Positions 1 through 5,813 of a stretch of DNA of 9,796 bases are shown here, in pieces; the first letter of the stretch is position 1; each line of letters begins with the position of its first letter. Both the position numbers and the translations under genes were made by a program. Origin of the DNA: an uncultured Propionivibrio sp. (GTDB taxonomy: Bacteria > Pseudomonadota > Gammaproteobacteria > Burkholderiales > Rhodocyclaceae); assembly GCA_938040985.1 (NCBI GenBank), contig CALHZD010000027.1:1-9796 (forward strand), given 5' to 3'. The notes beneath the pieces are model-generated. The model searched no databases and was not told the origin of the DNA. It saw only the letters and a list, made by a program, of their open reading frames with translations.

Positions 1-1716
1 ATGCATGAAAGCGCCCCGCTGATTACCACGCTTGCCCTGGGACTTGGGTTTGGCCTTATCTTCGGACTCATTGCCGAACGTCTGCGTCTGCCGGCGCTGG
101 TCGGTTACCTGCTCGCCGGCGTCTTCATCGGCCCATTCACGCCGGGGTTTCTCGCCGATGTCGACATCGCCAAACAGCTGGCTGAAATCGGCGTCATGCT
201 GCTGATGTTCGGCGTCGGGCTGCATTTTTCCGTCGATGACCTGATGGCAGTGCGCAAAATCGCGCTGCCCGGCGCGATCATCCAGGTCAGCATCGCTGCC
301 ATGCTGAGCACGCTGCTGGCACTGGCGTGGGGATGGAATGCCGGCGGCGCGATCATTTTCGGCTTTGCCCTTTCCGTCGCCAGTACGGTCGTTGTATTGC
401 GTGGGCTGGAAGCACAGCGCGCGCTCGATTCAATGAACGGCCGCCTTGCCGTCGGCTGGCTGGTCGTTCAGGATCTGATCATGGTGTTTGTGCTGGTCTT
501 GCTGCCCCCGCTGGCCAGCCAACTTAGCGGCGAACAGCAGTCGTGGAATGACGGCATCTGGCAGAATTTGCTGATCACCGTCGAGAAAATGCTCATCTTC
601 GTTGTGCTGATGCTGGTCGGCGGGCGCCGCCTGATCCCGCGTCTGCTCTGGCTCGTGGCGCGTACCCGCTCGCGCGAGCTCTTCACGCTTTGTGTGGCCG
701 CCGCCGCCGTCAGCATCGCCTATACCGCCGCCCGCCTGTTCTCGGTGTCCTTTGCTCTGGGCGCCTTCTTCGCCGGCATGGTGATGCGCGAATCGGCATT
801 CAGTCAGCGGGCCACCGAGGAATCGCTTCCTCTGCGCGAAGCCTTCTCGGTGCTTTTTTTCGTCTCGGTCGGCATGCTCTTCGACCCGCGCATCCTGCTT
901 GAAGACCCGTTCCAGATTCTGGCCATGCTTTTCCTCATCATGCTCGTCAACCCGCTGGCGTCGGCAGCCATTGTGCTGGTTTTCCGCTACCCGCTCAATA
1001 CGGCGCTGATGCTCATGGCAAGCCTGGCGCAGATCGGTGAATTCTCCTTTATTCTCGCCGGTTTGGGCCTGAACCTGGGCCTGCTGACGATGGAAGCGCA
1101 GAATCTGATTCTGGCCGGCGCGCTGATTTCGATCACCTTTAACAAACTGATGTTTTTCTGCGTGCCGCTACTGCAAAAATGGATTCTCGCGCATCCTAAA
1201 CTCGCCAGAAAACTGGAGCGCCCCGGCGACCCGCTTGCCGAACTGCCGATGAGTACGGAAGAAAAATTTCTCTCCGGACAAGTCGTACTCGTCGGTTATG
1301 GCAAGGTCGGTCAGCGTATCGCCCGCGCCCTGACCGAGAAGAACATCCCCTTTGTCGTGGTTGAGGAAAACCGAGAAATCGTCGAAAGTCTGCGCCAGCG
1401 CGGTATTGCCGCTGTCGGCGGAAACGCCGCCGAACCGGCCGTACTCGTTCAGGCGCACATTGCCCGTGCCAGCATGCTGGTCGCCTCGGCGTCAAGCGCC
1501 GTCGAGGTGCAGAAAATGATACAGACGGCACGCACCCTGAACCCGGGAATCGAGGTCATTATCCGCGGCCTGTCCGAGGAAGAAGCCGCCCTGCTCGCCG
1601 AAGAACACGCCGGAAAAATTTTCCTCGCCAAGGAAGAACTGGCCAACAGCATGTGCGCCCATGTGCTCAAGCGTTTCGGCAAAGCGCGCAGAACCGCCGG
1701 CGCGCGGCATCACTGA
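1..1716 (+). CDS. ybaL: YbaL/Kef-type cation:proton antiporter (CPA2) with TrkA-N domain
   Basis: A 571-residue inner-membrane protein predicted to exchange a monovalent cation, probably K+, for protons. Residues 1 to about 395 form a hydrophobic CPA2 exchanger domain with roughly a dozen membrane segments. The conserved start PLITT (6-10), LVGYLLAG (33-40), GPFTPGF (44-50) and LMFGVGLHFS (68-77) strongly recall E. coli YbaL, which is about the same length (558 residues). Q157-D158 in a membrane segment is the place where this superfamily carries its ion-coupling acidic residue. A linker leads to a Rossmann TrkA-N domain from about 427, with G432-x-G434-x-x-G437 and acidic E455/E456 at the end of the second strand. 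This suggests gating by a bound nucleotide. The first base of the window is the A of the ATG, so the ribosome-binding site and promoter are not visible. The family is clear. The ion and any role in thiol or acid stress are inferred; Kef-like glutathione control is not shown. Confidence 0.87.
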   Translation: MHESAPLITTLALGLGFGLIFGLIAERLRLPALVGYLLAGVFIGPFTPGFLADVDIAKQLAEIGVMLLMFGVGLHFSVDDLMAVRKIALPGAIIQVSIAAMLSTLLALAWGWNAGGAIIFGFALSVASTVVVLRGLEAQRALDSMNGRLAVGWLVVQDLIMVFVLVLLPPLASQLSGEQQSWNDGIWQNLLITVEKMLIFVVLMLVGGRRLIPRLLWLVARTRSRELFTLCVAAAAVSIAYTAARLFSVSFALGAFFAGMVMRESAFSQRATEESLPLREAFSVLFFVSVGMLFDPRILLEDPFQILAMLFLIMLVNPLASAAIVLVFRYPLNTALMLMASLAQIGEFSFILAGLGLNLGLLTMEAQNLILAGALISITFNKLMFFCVPLLQKWILAHPKLARKLERPGDPLAELPMSTEEKFLSGQVVLVGYGKVGQRIARALTEKNIPFVVVEENREIVESLRQRGIAAVGGNAAEPAVLVQAHIARASMLVASASSAVEVQKMIQTARTLNPGIEVIIRGLSEEEAALLAEEHAGKIFLAKEELANSMCAHVLKRFGKARRTAGARHH

Positions 1717-1753
1717 GGCATAGCGGCTTCCTACCGCATTGGCTTTGCCTTTT

Positions 1754-1856
1754 ATAACGGCTTCCTTTGCCAAAATACGACGTTGCTGTTGGCCTGGCCT
1801 TGCCGTACTACTCTCGTACTGCGCCGTCTTGTCTTTTGGCAAAGTCGAGCCGCTAT
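1754..1856. repeat. ~103-bp element with terminal inverted repeats
   Basis: The left end (1754-1775) and the reverse complement of the right end (1834-1856) share the pattern ATARCGGCT, then 3-4 variable bases, then TTTGCCAAAA. The inner 10 bases match perfectly (1766-1775 against 1834-1843). CGACG/CGTC-like bases continue the pairing inward. Both ends carry TA, as in many TA-inserting miniature elements. The interior includes GTAC at 1805 and again at 1816. Extra copies of the end occur at 1720-1731 and at the right window edge (9784-9796). The layout resembles a non-coding miniature or Correia-like intergenic element. That is a comparison from memory; no transposase is present here. Confidence 0.6.
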
Positions 1857-1857
1857 T

Positions 1858-1874
1858 GGCGCTTTCGGAGCGCC
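1858..1874. other. Short hairpin without T-tract
   Basis: GGCGCT (1858-1863), a TTCGG loop (1864-1868) and AGCGCC (1869-1874) form a perfect 6-bp stem just outside the inverted-repeat element. It is about 140 bp behind ybaL and is not followed by T residues on either strand. It is therefore at best a 3' stabilising hairpin or part of the element, not a normal intrinsic terminator. Confidence 0.4.
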
Positions 1875-1974
1875 CCAGGCAATCAGAAAACAGAGCAGAA
1901 AACATAAAATGTCCGGAAATCCTTTAAGCACAAGGGGATCAGGGCATCAAAAAACATAAACCGGAATACTGTGC

Positions 1975-2053
1975 CCGACTAGCCCTCGGAAACTCGCGTA
2001 GATAGGGCATCTTCGAGCACCCTGCCCGCCAGCCCTTTATTTATAAGGGTTTC
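1975..2053 (-). repeat. Two ~40-bp degenerate repeat units, minus orientation
   Basis: Read on the minus strand, 2053-2015 (39 bp) and 2014-1975 (40 bp) are two adjacent units. Each begins with GAA followed by a CCCT core. The first shares GAAACCCTTATAAA exactly with the plus-strand unit at 2498. The second carries ATGCCCTATCTACGCG, close to the plus-strand unit at 2068-2109. Because the orientation is opposite to that unit, 1981-2010 and 2072-2102 can pair over about 30 bases with few mismatches, which would make a large stem-loop. Confidence 0.6.
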
Positions 2054-2067
2054 AGAGGTGCCTGCCC

Positions 2068-2109
2068 GCAAATGCCCTATCCACGCGGGTTTGCGGGGAG
2101 CCCTTTCCG
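2068..2109 (+). repeat. ~40-bp degenerate repeat unit, plus orientation
   Basis: This unit carries the family core: a CCCTATCC step followed by ACGCGGGTTTGCGGGGAG, then CCCTTTCCG. The same arrangement is seen at 2537-2576, 2577-2616, 9691-9730 and 9731-9770. It lies just upstream, on the plus strand, of the terminator of the small leftward gene, and forms the right arm of the large inverted pair with 1981-2010. Confidence 0.6.
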
Positions 2110-2127
2110 ACCCGCGCGACGCCGGAC

Positions 2128-2153
2128 AATAAAAAACCCGGCGCGCGGCCGGG
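2128..2153 (-). terminator. Rho-independent terminator of the DUF1640-like gene
   Basis: On the minus strand a perfect 6-bp GC stem (2153-2148 with 2142-2137) encloses a 5-base loop and is followed by TTTTTTATT. It starts about 20 bases after the stop codon of the small gene. A weaker T-rich run (2157-2165) on the other side could give partial termination for rightward transcripts coming from ybaL. Confidence 0.85.
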
Positions 2154-2172
2154 TGCTTTGTTTTTGCCGTGT

Positions 2173-2403
2173 TTAAAACAATTTACCGATTGCGGTTACT
2201 GCGCCGATAGTTGCGATCAGCATCGTTCCGATTTTTAACGTCAGCCGGTATTCAAGGTCGGTAAGGTCTCGTTTGGTGGCAACCTCGGCGACGGTCAAAG
2301 CGTTTTTAAGGGCTTCGTTAATGCCTTCGGCTTGTTCGATCGTAAAGCCTTTTGCCTCAAGCGCCTTCACAAAAGCGTAGGTGTCAAAGGTGATGCTGGC
2401 CAT
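2173..2403 (-). CDS. Small DUF1640 (CCDC90-like) membrane-anchored coiled-coil protein
   Basis: A 76-residue protein of unknown function. The N-terminal part (SITFDTYAFVKALEAKGF, residues 3-20, followed by a helix rich in Glu and Ala) and the segment VATKRDLTDLEYRLTLKIG (41-59) match my memory of bacterial DUF1640 proteins. These are short relatives of the mitochondrial CCDC90/MCUR1 family. Residues about 41-57 have coiled-coil character. Residues 58-75 form one hydrophobic segment, so the protein is probably a tail-anchored inner-membrane protein. The start at 2403 is chosen because a perfect AAGGAGGT lies 7 bases upstream; a start 10 codons earlier would place that site inside the coding region. 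The gene has its own promoter and terminator and is bracketed by 40-bp repeats. No function should be assigned from its position. Confidence 0.78.
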   Translation of the reverse strand: MASITFDTYAFVKALEAKGFTIEQAEGINEALKNALTVAEVATKRDLTDLEYRLTLKIGTMLIATIGAVTAIGKLF

Positions 2404-2410
2404 GTGCGTT

Positions 2411-2418
2411 ACCTCCTT
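2411..2418 (-). promoter_or_regulatory. Strong Shine-Dalgarno site setting the DUF1640 start
   Basis: The minus strand reads AAGGAGGT, 7 bases before the ATG at 2403. It is the best ribosome-binding site in the window and rules out the upstream in-frame ATG at 2433. Confidence 0.85.
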
Positions 2419-2424
2419 GTATGA

Positions 2425-2452
2425 ATTATACAAAAGTGTTTCAACGCTTCAA
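2425..2452 (-). promoter_or_regulatory. Sigma-70-like promoter of the DUF1640-like gene
   Basis: On the minus strand TTGAAG (2452-2447, 4 of 6 consensus bases) is followed after 16 bases by a perfect TATAAT (2430-2425). The expected transcription start, near 2418, falls at or next to the Shine-Dalgarno site, so the 5' leader would be very short. The -35 box abuts the 40-bp repeat array. Confidence 0.65.
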
Positions 2453-2457
2453 GACCC

Positions 2458-2616
2458 GCAAAAGCCCGTCAATCGGTCATCTCCAGTGGATATGCCTGAA
2501 ACCCTTATAAACAGGTCATCTCCAGGCAGGCGCTCTGAAGTCCTTTATCCACGCGGGTTCCGGAGCATCTACCCGCAAACGCCCTGTTTACGCGGGGTTC
2601 TGAGGGGGTATGCCGT
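2458..2616 (+). repeat. Array of four ~40-bp degenerate repeat units
   Basis: Four head-to-tail units occupy 2458-2497, 2498-2536, 2537-2576 and 2577-2616. The first two share GGTCATCTCCAG (2475-2486 and 2514-2525, 39 bp apart). The last two carry the ACGCGGG core seen at the other loci. The array fills the space between the end of the Mrp operon and the promoter of the small gene. No intrinsic terminator for the Mrp operon is visible here, so the array may lie in its 3' untranslated region. Confidence 0.6.
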
Positions 2617-2642
2617 CTTGCCCCGCCGGAGCCGCTTCTTAC

Positions 2643-3002
2643 TCACTCCTGCCCGCCGGCAGGTTCGGTAGGTTCCGGAGCGTCTGTCACTTCCGTGTTT
2701 TCATGCGTGCGGGCGGCGCGCATCAGGATAATGGTCGTTACCGGCGAGGCCAGCAGGATAAAAACGGCAATCAGCAGTTCATGAATCACCAGATGCCCGG
2801 CCATGGCCGAGGCCATAAGGGTCGAGGCCAATAATACGCACCCCGTGCCCAGCGTATTGGTCAGGGTTGGCGCATGAACGCGGGCGTAAAAATCATCCAG
2901 ACGCAGGAGGCCAAGCGCGCCGATCAGCGAAACCAGGCCGCCGGCGACCAGCAGAAGCGAAGCCGGCGCAACAGCCCAGAGCGGAAGATCGACGGCATTC
3001 AT
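2643..3002 (-). CDS. mrpG: Na+(K+)/H+ antiporter subunit G
   Basis: Last gene of the operon, 119 residues, an inner-membrane subunit of the Mrp antiporter. Three membrane segments are expected (about 12-34, 50-68 and 72-94). The conserved loop LGLLRLDDFYARVHAPTLTN (30-49) is the family signature. The C-terminal 25 residues are polar, acidic and proline-rich, as is common and variable in this subunit. The start overlaps the mrpF stop by 4 bases (ATGA), so translation is probably coupled. The homologues mnhG, phaG and shaG are the same family. Confidence 0.93.
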   Translation of the reverse strand: MNAVDLPLWAVAPASLLLVAGGLVSLIGALGLLRLDDFYARVHAPTLTNTLGTGCVLLASTLMASAMAGHLVIHELLIAVFILLASPVTTIILMRAARTHENTEVTDAPEPTEPAGGQE

Positions 3003-3280
3003 GGTTCAATCACCTCGCCGCGAAGCAGGAACTTCGCCATTGCCGTCGAACTGACAAAGCCGAACAAGGCAATCAGCAGCGCGCTCTCGAAATAGACGGA
3101 TGAGCCGATGTCGATTCCCAGCGTCAGGATAATCAGCATGGCATTGATGGAAAGCGCATCCGCCGCGAGGATGCGATCCTGCGCCGCCGGCCCGCGCAGC
3201 ATGCGGATAAGCGCAAAAACCATGGACAGCGTAAAGCAGACCAGCGCAAAGATCAGTGCATATTTGAGCATGGCAGTCAT
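2999..3280 (-). CDS. mrpF: Na+(K+)/H+ antiporter subunit F
   Basis: A 93-residue inner-membrane subunit with three predicted membrane segments (about 5-27, 42-58 and 64-85). The signature AAQDRILAADALSINAM (32-48) includes D35 and D41, and is characteristic of MrpF/MnhF/PhaF. It starts in an ATGA overlap with the mrpE stop. A GGAG motif 8 bases upstream, inside the mrpE 3' end, provides a ribosome-binding site. Its size is normal for the family. Confidence 0.94.
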   Translation of the reverse strand: MTAMLKYALIFALVCFTLSMVFALIRMLRGPAAQDRILAADALSINAMLIILTLGIDIGSSVYFESALLIALFGFVSSTAMAKFLLRGEVIEP

Positions 3281-3765
3281 GTAAAAATCTCCATGAGCGG
3301 ACGTTCGTAGCGTTCCTTGATTGTGCGTTGGACGCCGGCGCTATCTTTGAGATCAAGAACGTGCAGCGTCAGTACATTGTTTTCCGGATTAAGGCCGGCC
3401 CATGCCGTGCCCGGCGTCGCTGTAATGATGATGCTGAGCATCGCCAGTCCGTGCGGATTGCGCATCTCCAGAGGAATATCGAGGAAGGCCGAATGCGGCG
3501 GCCGACGGGCGGCGTATAGAATCACCTGTCCGGTTTCGATATTGGCGCGAACAATATCGGCCAGCACCCGGCCGCACAGCGCCAGCATAACGCCCAGATG
3601 CCGCGGCACGGCATGCAGCGGACGCACGCGCCGGGTCAGCGCGTTTGCCGCCAGCGCAAATGCGCCGCCCAGCAACCAGTCGGCGCCAGCCAGCGACTTA
3701 TTGATCACCAGCCAGAAAACAAGCAGGCAGGCGGGCATCAGGAAACGCCGCATACGTTCAATCAT
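3277..3765 (-). CDS. mrpE: Na+(K+)/H+ antiporter subunit E
   Basis: A 162-residue MrpE/MnhE/PhaE subunit. Two hydrophobic segments near the N-terminus (about 8-26 and 29-43) and one near 56-74 are followed by a soluble tail. The tail contains MLSIIITATPGTAWAGL (108-124) and VLDLKD (136-141), typical of this family. It is separated from mrpD by 50 bases, the only real gap in the operon. A purine-rich AAGGGG precedes the ATG. In other Mrp systems MrpE is needed for full complex activity but is not thought to carry the ion path; that is family knowledge and is not shown here. Confidence 0.93.
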   Translation of the reverse strand: MIERMRRFLMPACLLVFWLVINKSLAGADWLLGGAFALAANALTRRVRPLHAVPRHLGVMLALCGRVLADIVRANIETGQVILYAARRPPHSAFLDIPLEMRNPHGLAMLSIIITATPGTAWAGLNPENNVLTLHVLDLKDSAGVQRTIKERYERPLMEIFT

Positions 3766-3815
3766 GGTGCCCCTTCCCTGCCCTCATTGTCTCGTCTCCC
3801 CGATCGCCCCTGCTT

Positions 3816-5459
3816 TCATTGCCGACCCGGCTCATTGCGCGTCTTATCCGGCGTCACGGCGTGGATATACGCGCCGACATCATAAAGCGCGCGCGAAGCG
3901 GCCGAAAAATACGACATGGCCGCTTCCGGCCGCAAGGTTAATGCGATGCACAGCAACAGCAACGCCGCAACCGGCCCAGCTTCCAGCCAACGCAATCTCG
4001 GCGTCTGGCGCTCCATATCCCAGAAAATACGGATGCCGAGTCGCGAGAGCGCAATGATGCCCGCCAGCCCGGATAACAGCATGGCGGCGATAAACAATCC
4101 GACGTGCCAGGTTGATGCCGGCGGCAGCGAGTTCAAAGAAGCGCCCAGCATGGCAAATTTGCCGATAAAGCCGGGCATGGGCGGCAACCCCGTCAGCACC
4201 AGGCCGCACAGCACAAAGGACAAGCCGAGAAAAGCGGCGGCGGCCGGAATCGGAATACCGGCATCCTCATCGGAAGCTTCCGCCTCATGCGAGGGTTTGA
4301 CGCCAAACGCCTCCAGACTGATGGCCAGCAGATCGTCAAGCTGGCTCCGGTCGCGCTCGGCAATTTCGACCAGCATGAAAAAAGCGCCGCACCCCAGTAC
4401 GGATGCGGTCAGATAAAACATGGCAGGCGCGGTCAGCAAAGTGCCGGTGAAGCCAAAGGCGGTCAGCAACGTACCGGAAGAGACGATCACGAAAAAAGCG
4501 GCCAGGCGGCCAAGTTTCTGCGCGCTAAGTACGCCCAGCGTACCGACCGCGACCGTCGTCAGTCCGCAATAAAACAACCAGTCGCCGTCAAACGGCGCGG
4601 GGGCGATGCCGTTTTCCTGCAACAGTGTCCCCATGCGCAGCAAGGCATAAATGCCCACTTTAGTCAGGATGGCAAAAACCGTCCCCACCGGCGGCGCGGC
4701 ATTGGCATAGGCTGCGGGCAGCCAGAAATTCAGCGGCCAGGCCGCCGCCTTGATGAGAAAAACAATGCCCAGCATGGCTGCCGCCAGATCGAACAGGCGG
4801 CGGTCGTCTGCCGCCAGCTGCAAAACACGCTCCGGCAGCTCTGCCATATTGAGCGTTCCCGTCAAGCCATAAACGAGCGCCGCCGCTACCAGAAAGAACA
4901 ATGACCCCAGCAGATTGACTGCGATGTAATGCAACCCCGCGTTGACCCGCAGTGTATTTGGGCTATACAGCGTCAGCGCGTAAGACGCGGCGAGCATGAT
5001 CTCGAAAAAAACAAACAGATTGAAAAGATCGCCCGTCAGAAAAGCGCCGTTTAAGCCCATCAACTGGAACTGAAGCAAGGGGAAAAACTGCACGCCCGCG
5101 CGCTCCCAGCGCGCCAGCGAATAAGAAAAAGCCGCCGTGCCAAGCACCGTCGCCAACGTAACCATCATGGCCGCCAGGCGATCCACAACAAGAACAATGC
5201 CGTAAGGCGCGGCCCAGTTGCCCAGCGCATAGACGCCGATTGTTTCCGGCCAGGCGGCAAGCCGGCCATCCGCGGCCGCCATCAGCGCCAATGCAACGCC
5301 CAGTTGTATCGACAGGGAGAGCAGTGAAAAGGCCGCGCGCGCGCCGTGCCGGGCGTTGCGCAGCAGCAATAGCAATGCGCCCGTCATCATCGGCAGCAGA
5401 ATCGGCAGGATCGGCAAGTGCGGCAGCAGGATGCCCATCAATGAAATGTCCCGCGTCAT
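3816..5459 (-). CDS. mrpD: Na+(K+)/H+ antiporter subunit D (NuoM/N-like)
   Basis: A 547-residue antiporter-like subunit homologous to the proton-pumping membrane subunits of complex I. The typical GNWAAPYGIVLVVDRLAAMMV stretch lies at 80-100. Expected ion-path residues are present: E153 in FFE, K237 in a membrane segment, K267, and K434 in PMPGFIGK. About 14 membrane segments are expected. A charged loop (about 384-402, rich in Glu and Asp) is the least conserved-looking part. The start at 5459 lies 6 bases after the mrpC stop but has no good Shine-Dalgarno site. The ATG seven codons later (MGILLPHLP) is an alternative start that fits usual MrpD N-termini about equally well. Confidence 0.95.
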   Translation of the reverse strand: MTRDISLMGILLPHLPILPILLPMMTGALLLLLRNARHGARAAFSLLSLSIQLGVALALMAAADGRLAAWPETIGVYALGNWAAPYGIVLVVDRLAAMMVTLATVLGTAAFSYSLARWERAGVQFFPLLQFQLMGLNGAFLTGDLFNLFVFFEIMLAASYALTLYSPNTLRVNAGLHYIAVNLLGSLFFLVAAALVYGLTGTLNMAELPERVLQLAADDRRLFDLAAAMLGIVFLIKAAAWPLNFWLPAAYANAAPPVGTVFAILTKVGIYALLRMGTLLQENGIAPAPFDGDWLFYCGLTTVAVGTLGVLSAQKLGRLAAFFVIVSSGTLLTAFGFTGTLLTAPAMFYLTASVLGCGAFFMLVEIAERDRSQLDDLLAISLEAFGVKPSHEAEASDEDAGIPIPAAAAFLGLSFVLCGLVLTGLPPMPGFIGKFAMLGASLNSLPPASTWHVGLFIAAMLLSGLAGIIALSRLGIRIFWDMERQTPRLRWLEAGPVAALLLLCIALTLRPEAAMSYFSAASRALYDVGAYIHAVTPDKTRNEPGRQ

Positions 5460-5465
5460 CCGGCG

Positions 5466-5813
5466 TTATCCAGCATTATCCGGCGCGTGGCCATCGACGT
5501 GATCATTGCCATTCAAACCGCGCGCAACCAACAGAACGACCAGGAAAAGCGCCGTTGTGGCAAAGCCGATGACGATGGCGGTCAACACCAGCGTCTGCGG
5601 CACGGGATCGGTATAAAAGGCGCTGCCGGTGGAAAGCGGCGCGATCAGCGGCGGCGTGCCGACGCGCAGGCGTCCCATGCAGAAAATGAACAGATTGACG
5701 GCATAGGAAAGCAGCGACAGTCCGACGATAACCTGGAAGGTGCGCGGCCGCAAAATCAGATAGATCCCCGATCCGGCCACGATGCCGATCGCCAAAGACA
5801 AGACTATTTCCAT
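5466..5813 (-). CDS. mrpC: Na+(K+)/H+ antiporter subunit C (NuoK-like)
   Basis: A 115-residue membrane subunit homologous to NuoK of complex I, with three membrane segments (about 4-22, 28-47 and 74-97). The conserved LSYAVNLFIFCMGR (35-48) and DPVPQTLVLTAIVIGFATTA (69-88) identify MrpC/MnhC/PhaC. The ATG at 5813 is chosen because the protein then starts directly with the first membrane helix. It overlaps the end of mrpAB by 10 bases and has GAGGT 6 bases upstream. A longer reading in the same frame runs into mrpAB and is not the protein. The tail is short, polar and Asp/Asn-rich. Confidence 0.93.
   Translation of the reverse strand: MEIVLSLAIGIVAGSGIYLILRPRTFQVIVGLSLLSYAVNLFIFCMGRLRVGTPPLIAPLSTGSAFYTDPVPQTLVLTAIVIGFATTALFLVVLLVARGLNGNDHVDGHAPDNAG

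Larger units (their letters stand above)
1717..2172. other. Repeat-rich intergenic region between ybaL and the DUF1640 gene
   Basis: This is the 3' side of two convergent genes, with no credible coding region. From left to right it holds a lone copy of an ATAGCGGCTTCC end sequence (1720-1731), an inverted-repeat element (1754-1856) and a 6-bp stem hairpin with a TTCGG loop (1858-1874). Next come an AT-richer stretch with two copies of AAAACATAAA (1899-1908 and 1951-1960), 40-bp-type repeat units in both orientations (1975-2109), and the terminator of the leftward gene. None of the hairpins behind ybaL has a T-tract on the plus strand, so the end of the ybaL transcript is not obvious. Confidence 0.8.

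Noticed and set aside
1739..1927. 62-codon open frame on the plus strand after ybaL
   Set aside because: It is read straight through the inverted-repeat element, has no ribosome-binding site, and its composition (many Cys, Arg and Leu) looks like translated repeat, not a protein.
2458..2616. Possible CRISPR array
   Set aside because: The units are contiguous and degenerate, with no invariant repeat alternating with unique spacers, and there are no cas genes nearby.
2381..2671. 96-codon open frame on the plus strand across the 40-bp units
   Set aside because: It consists of repeat sequence in translation (Arg/Pro/Ser-rich) and begins inside the DUF1640 gene on the other strand. No start signal is visible.
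3317..4057. 246-codon open frame on the plus strand
   Set aside because: It is antisense to mrpE and mrpD, both recognised over their full length. The product has low-complexity shadow composition and no domain.
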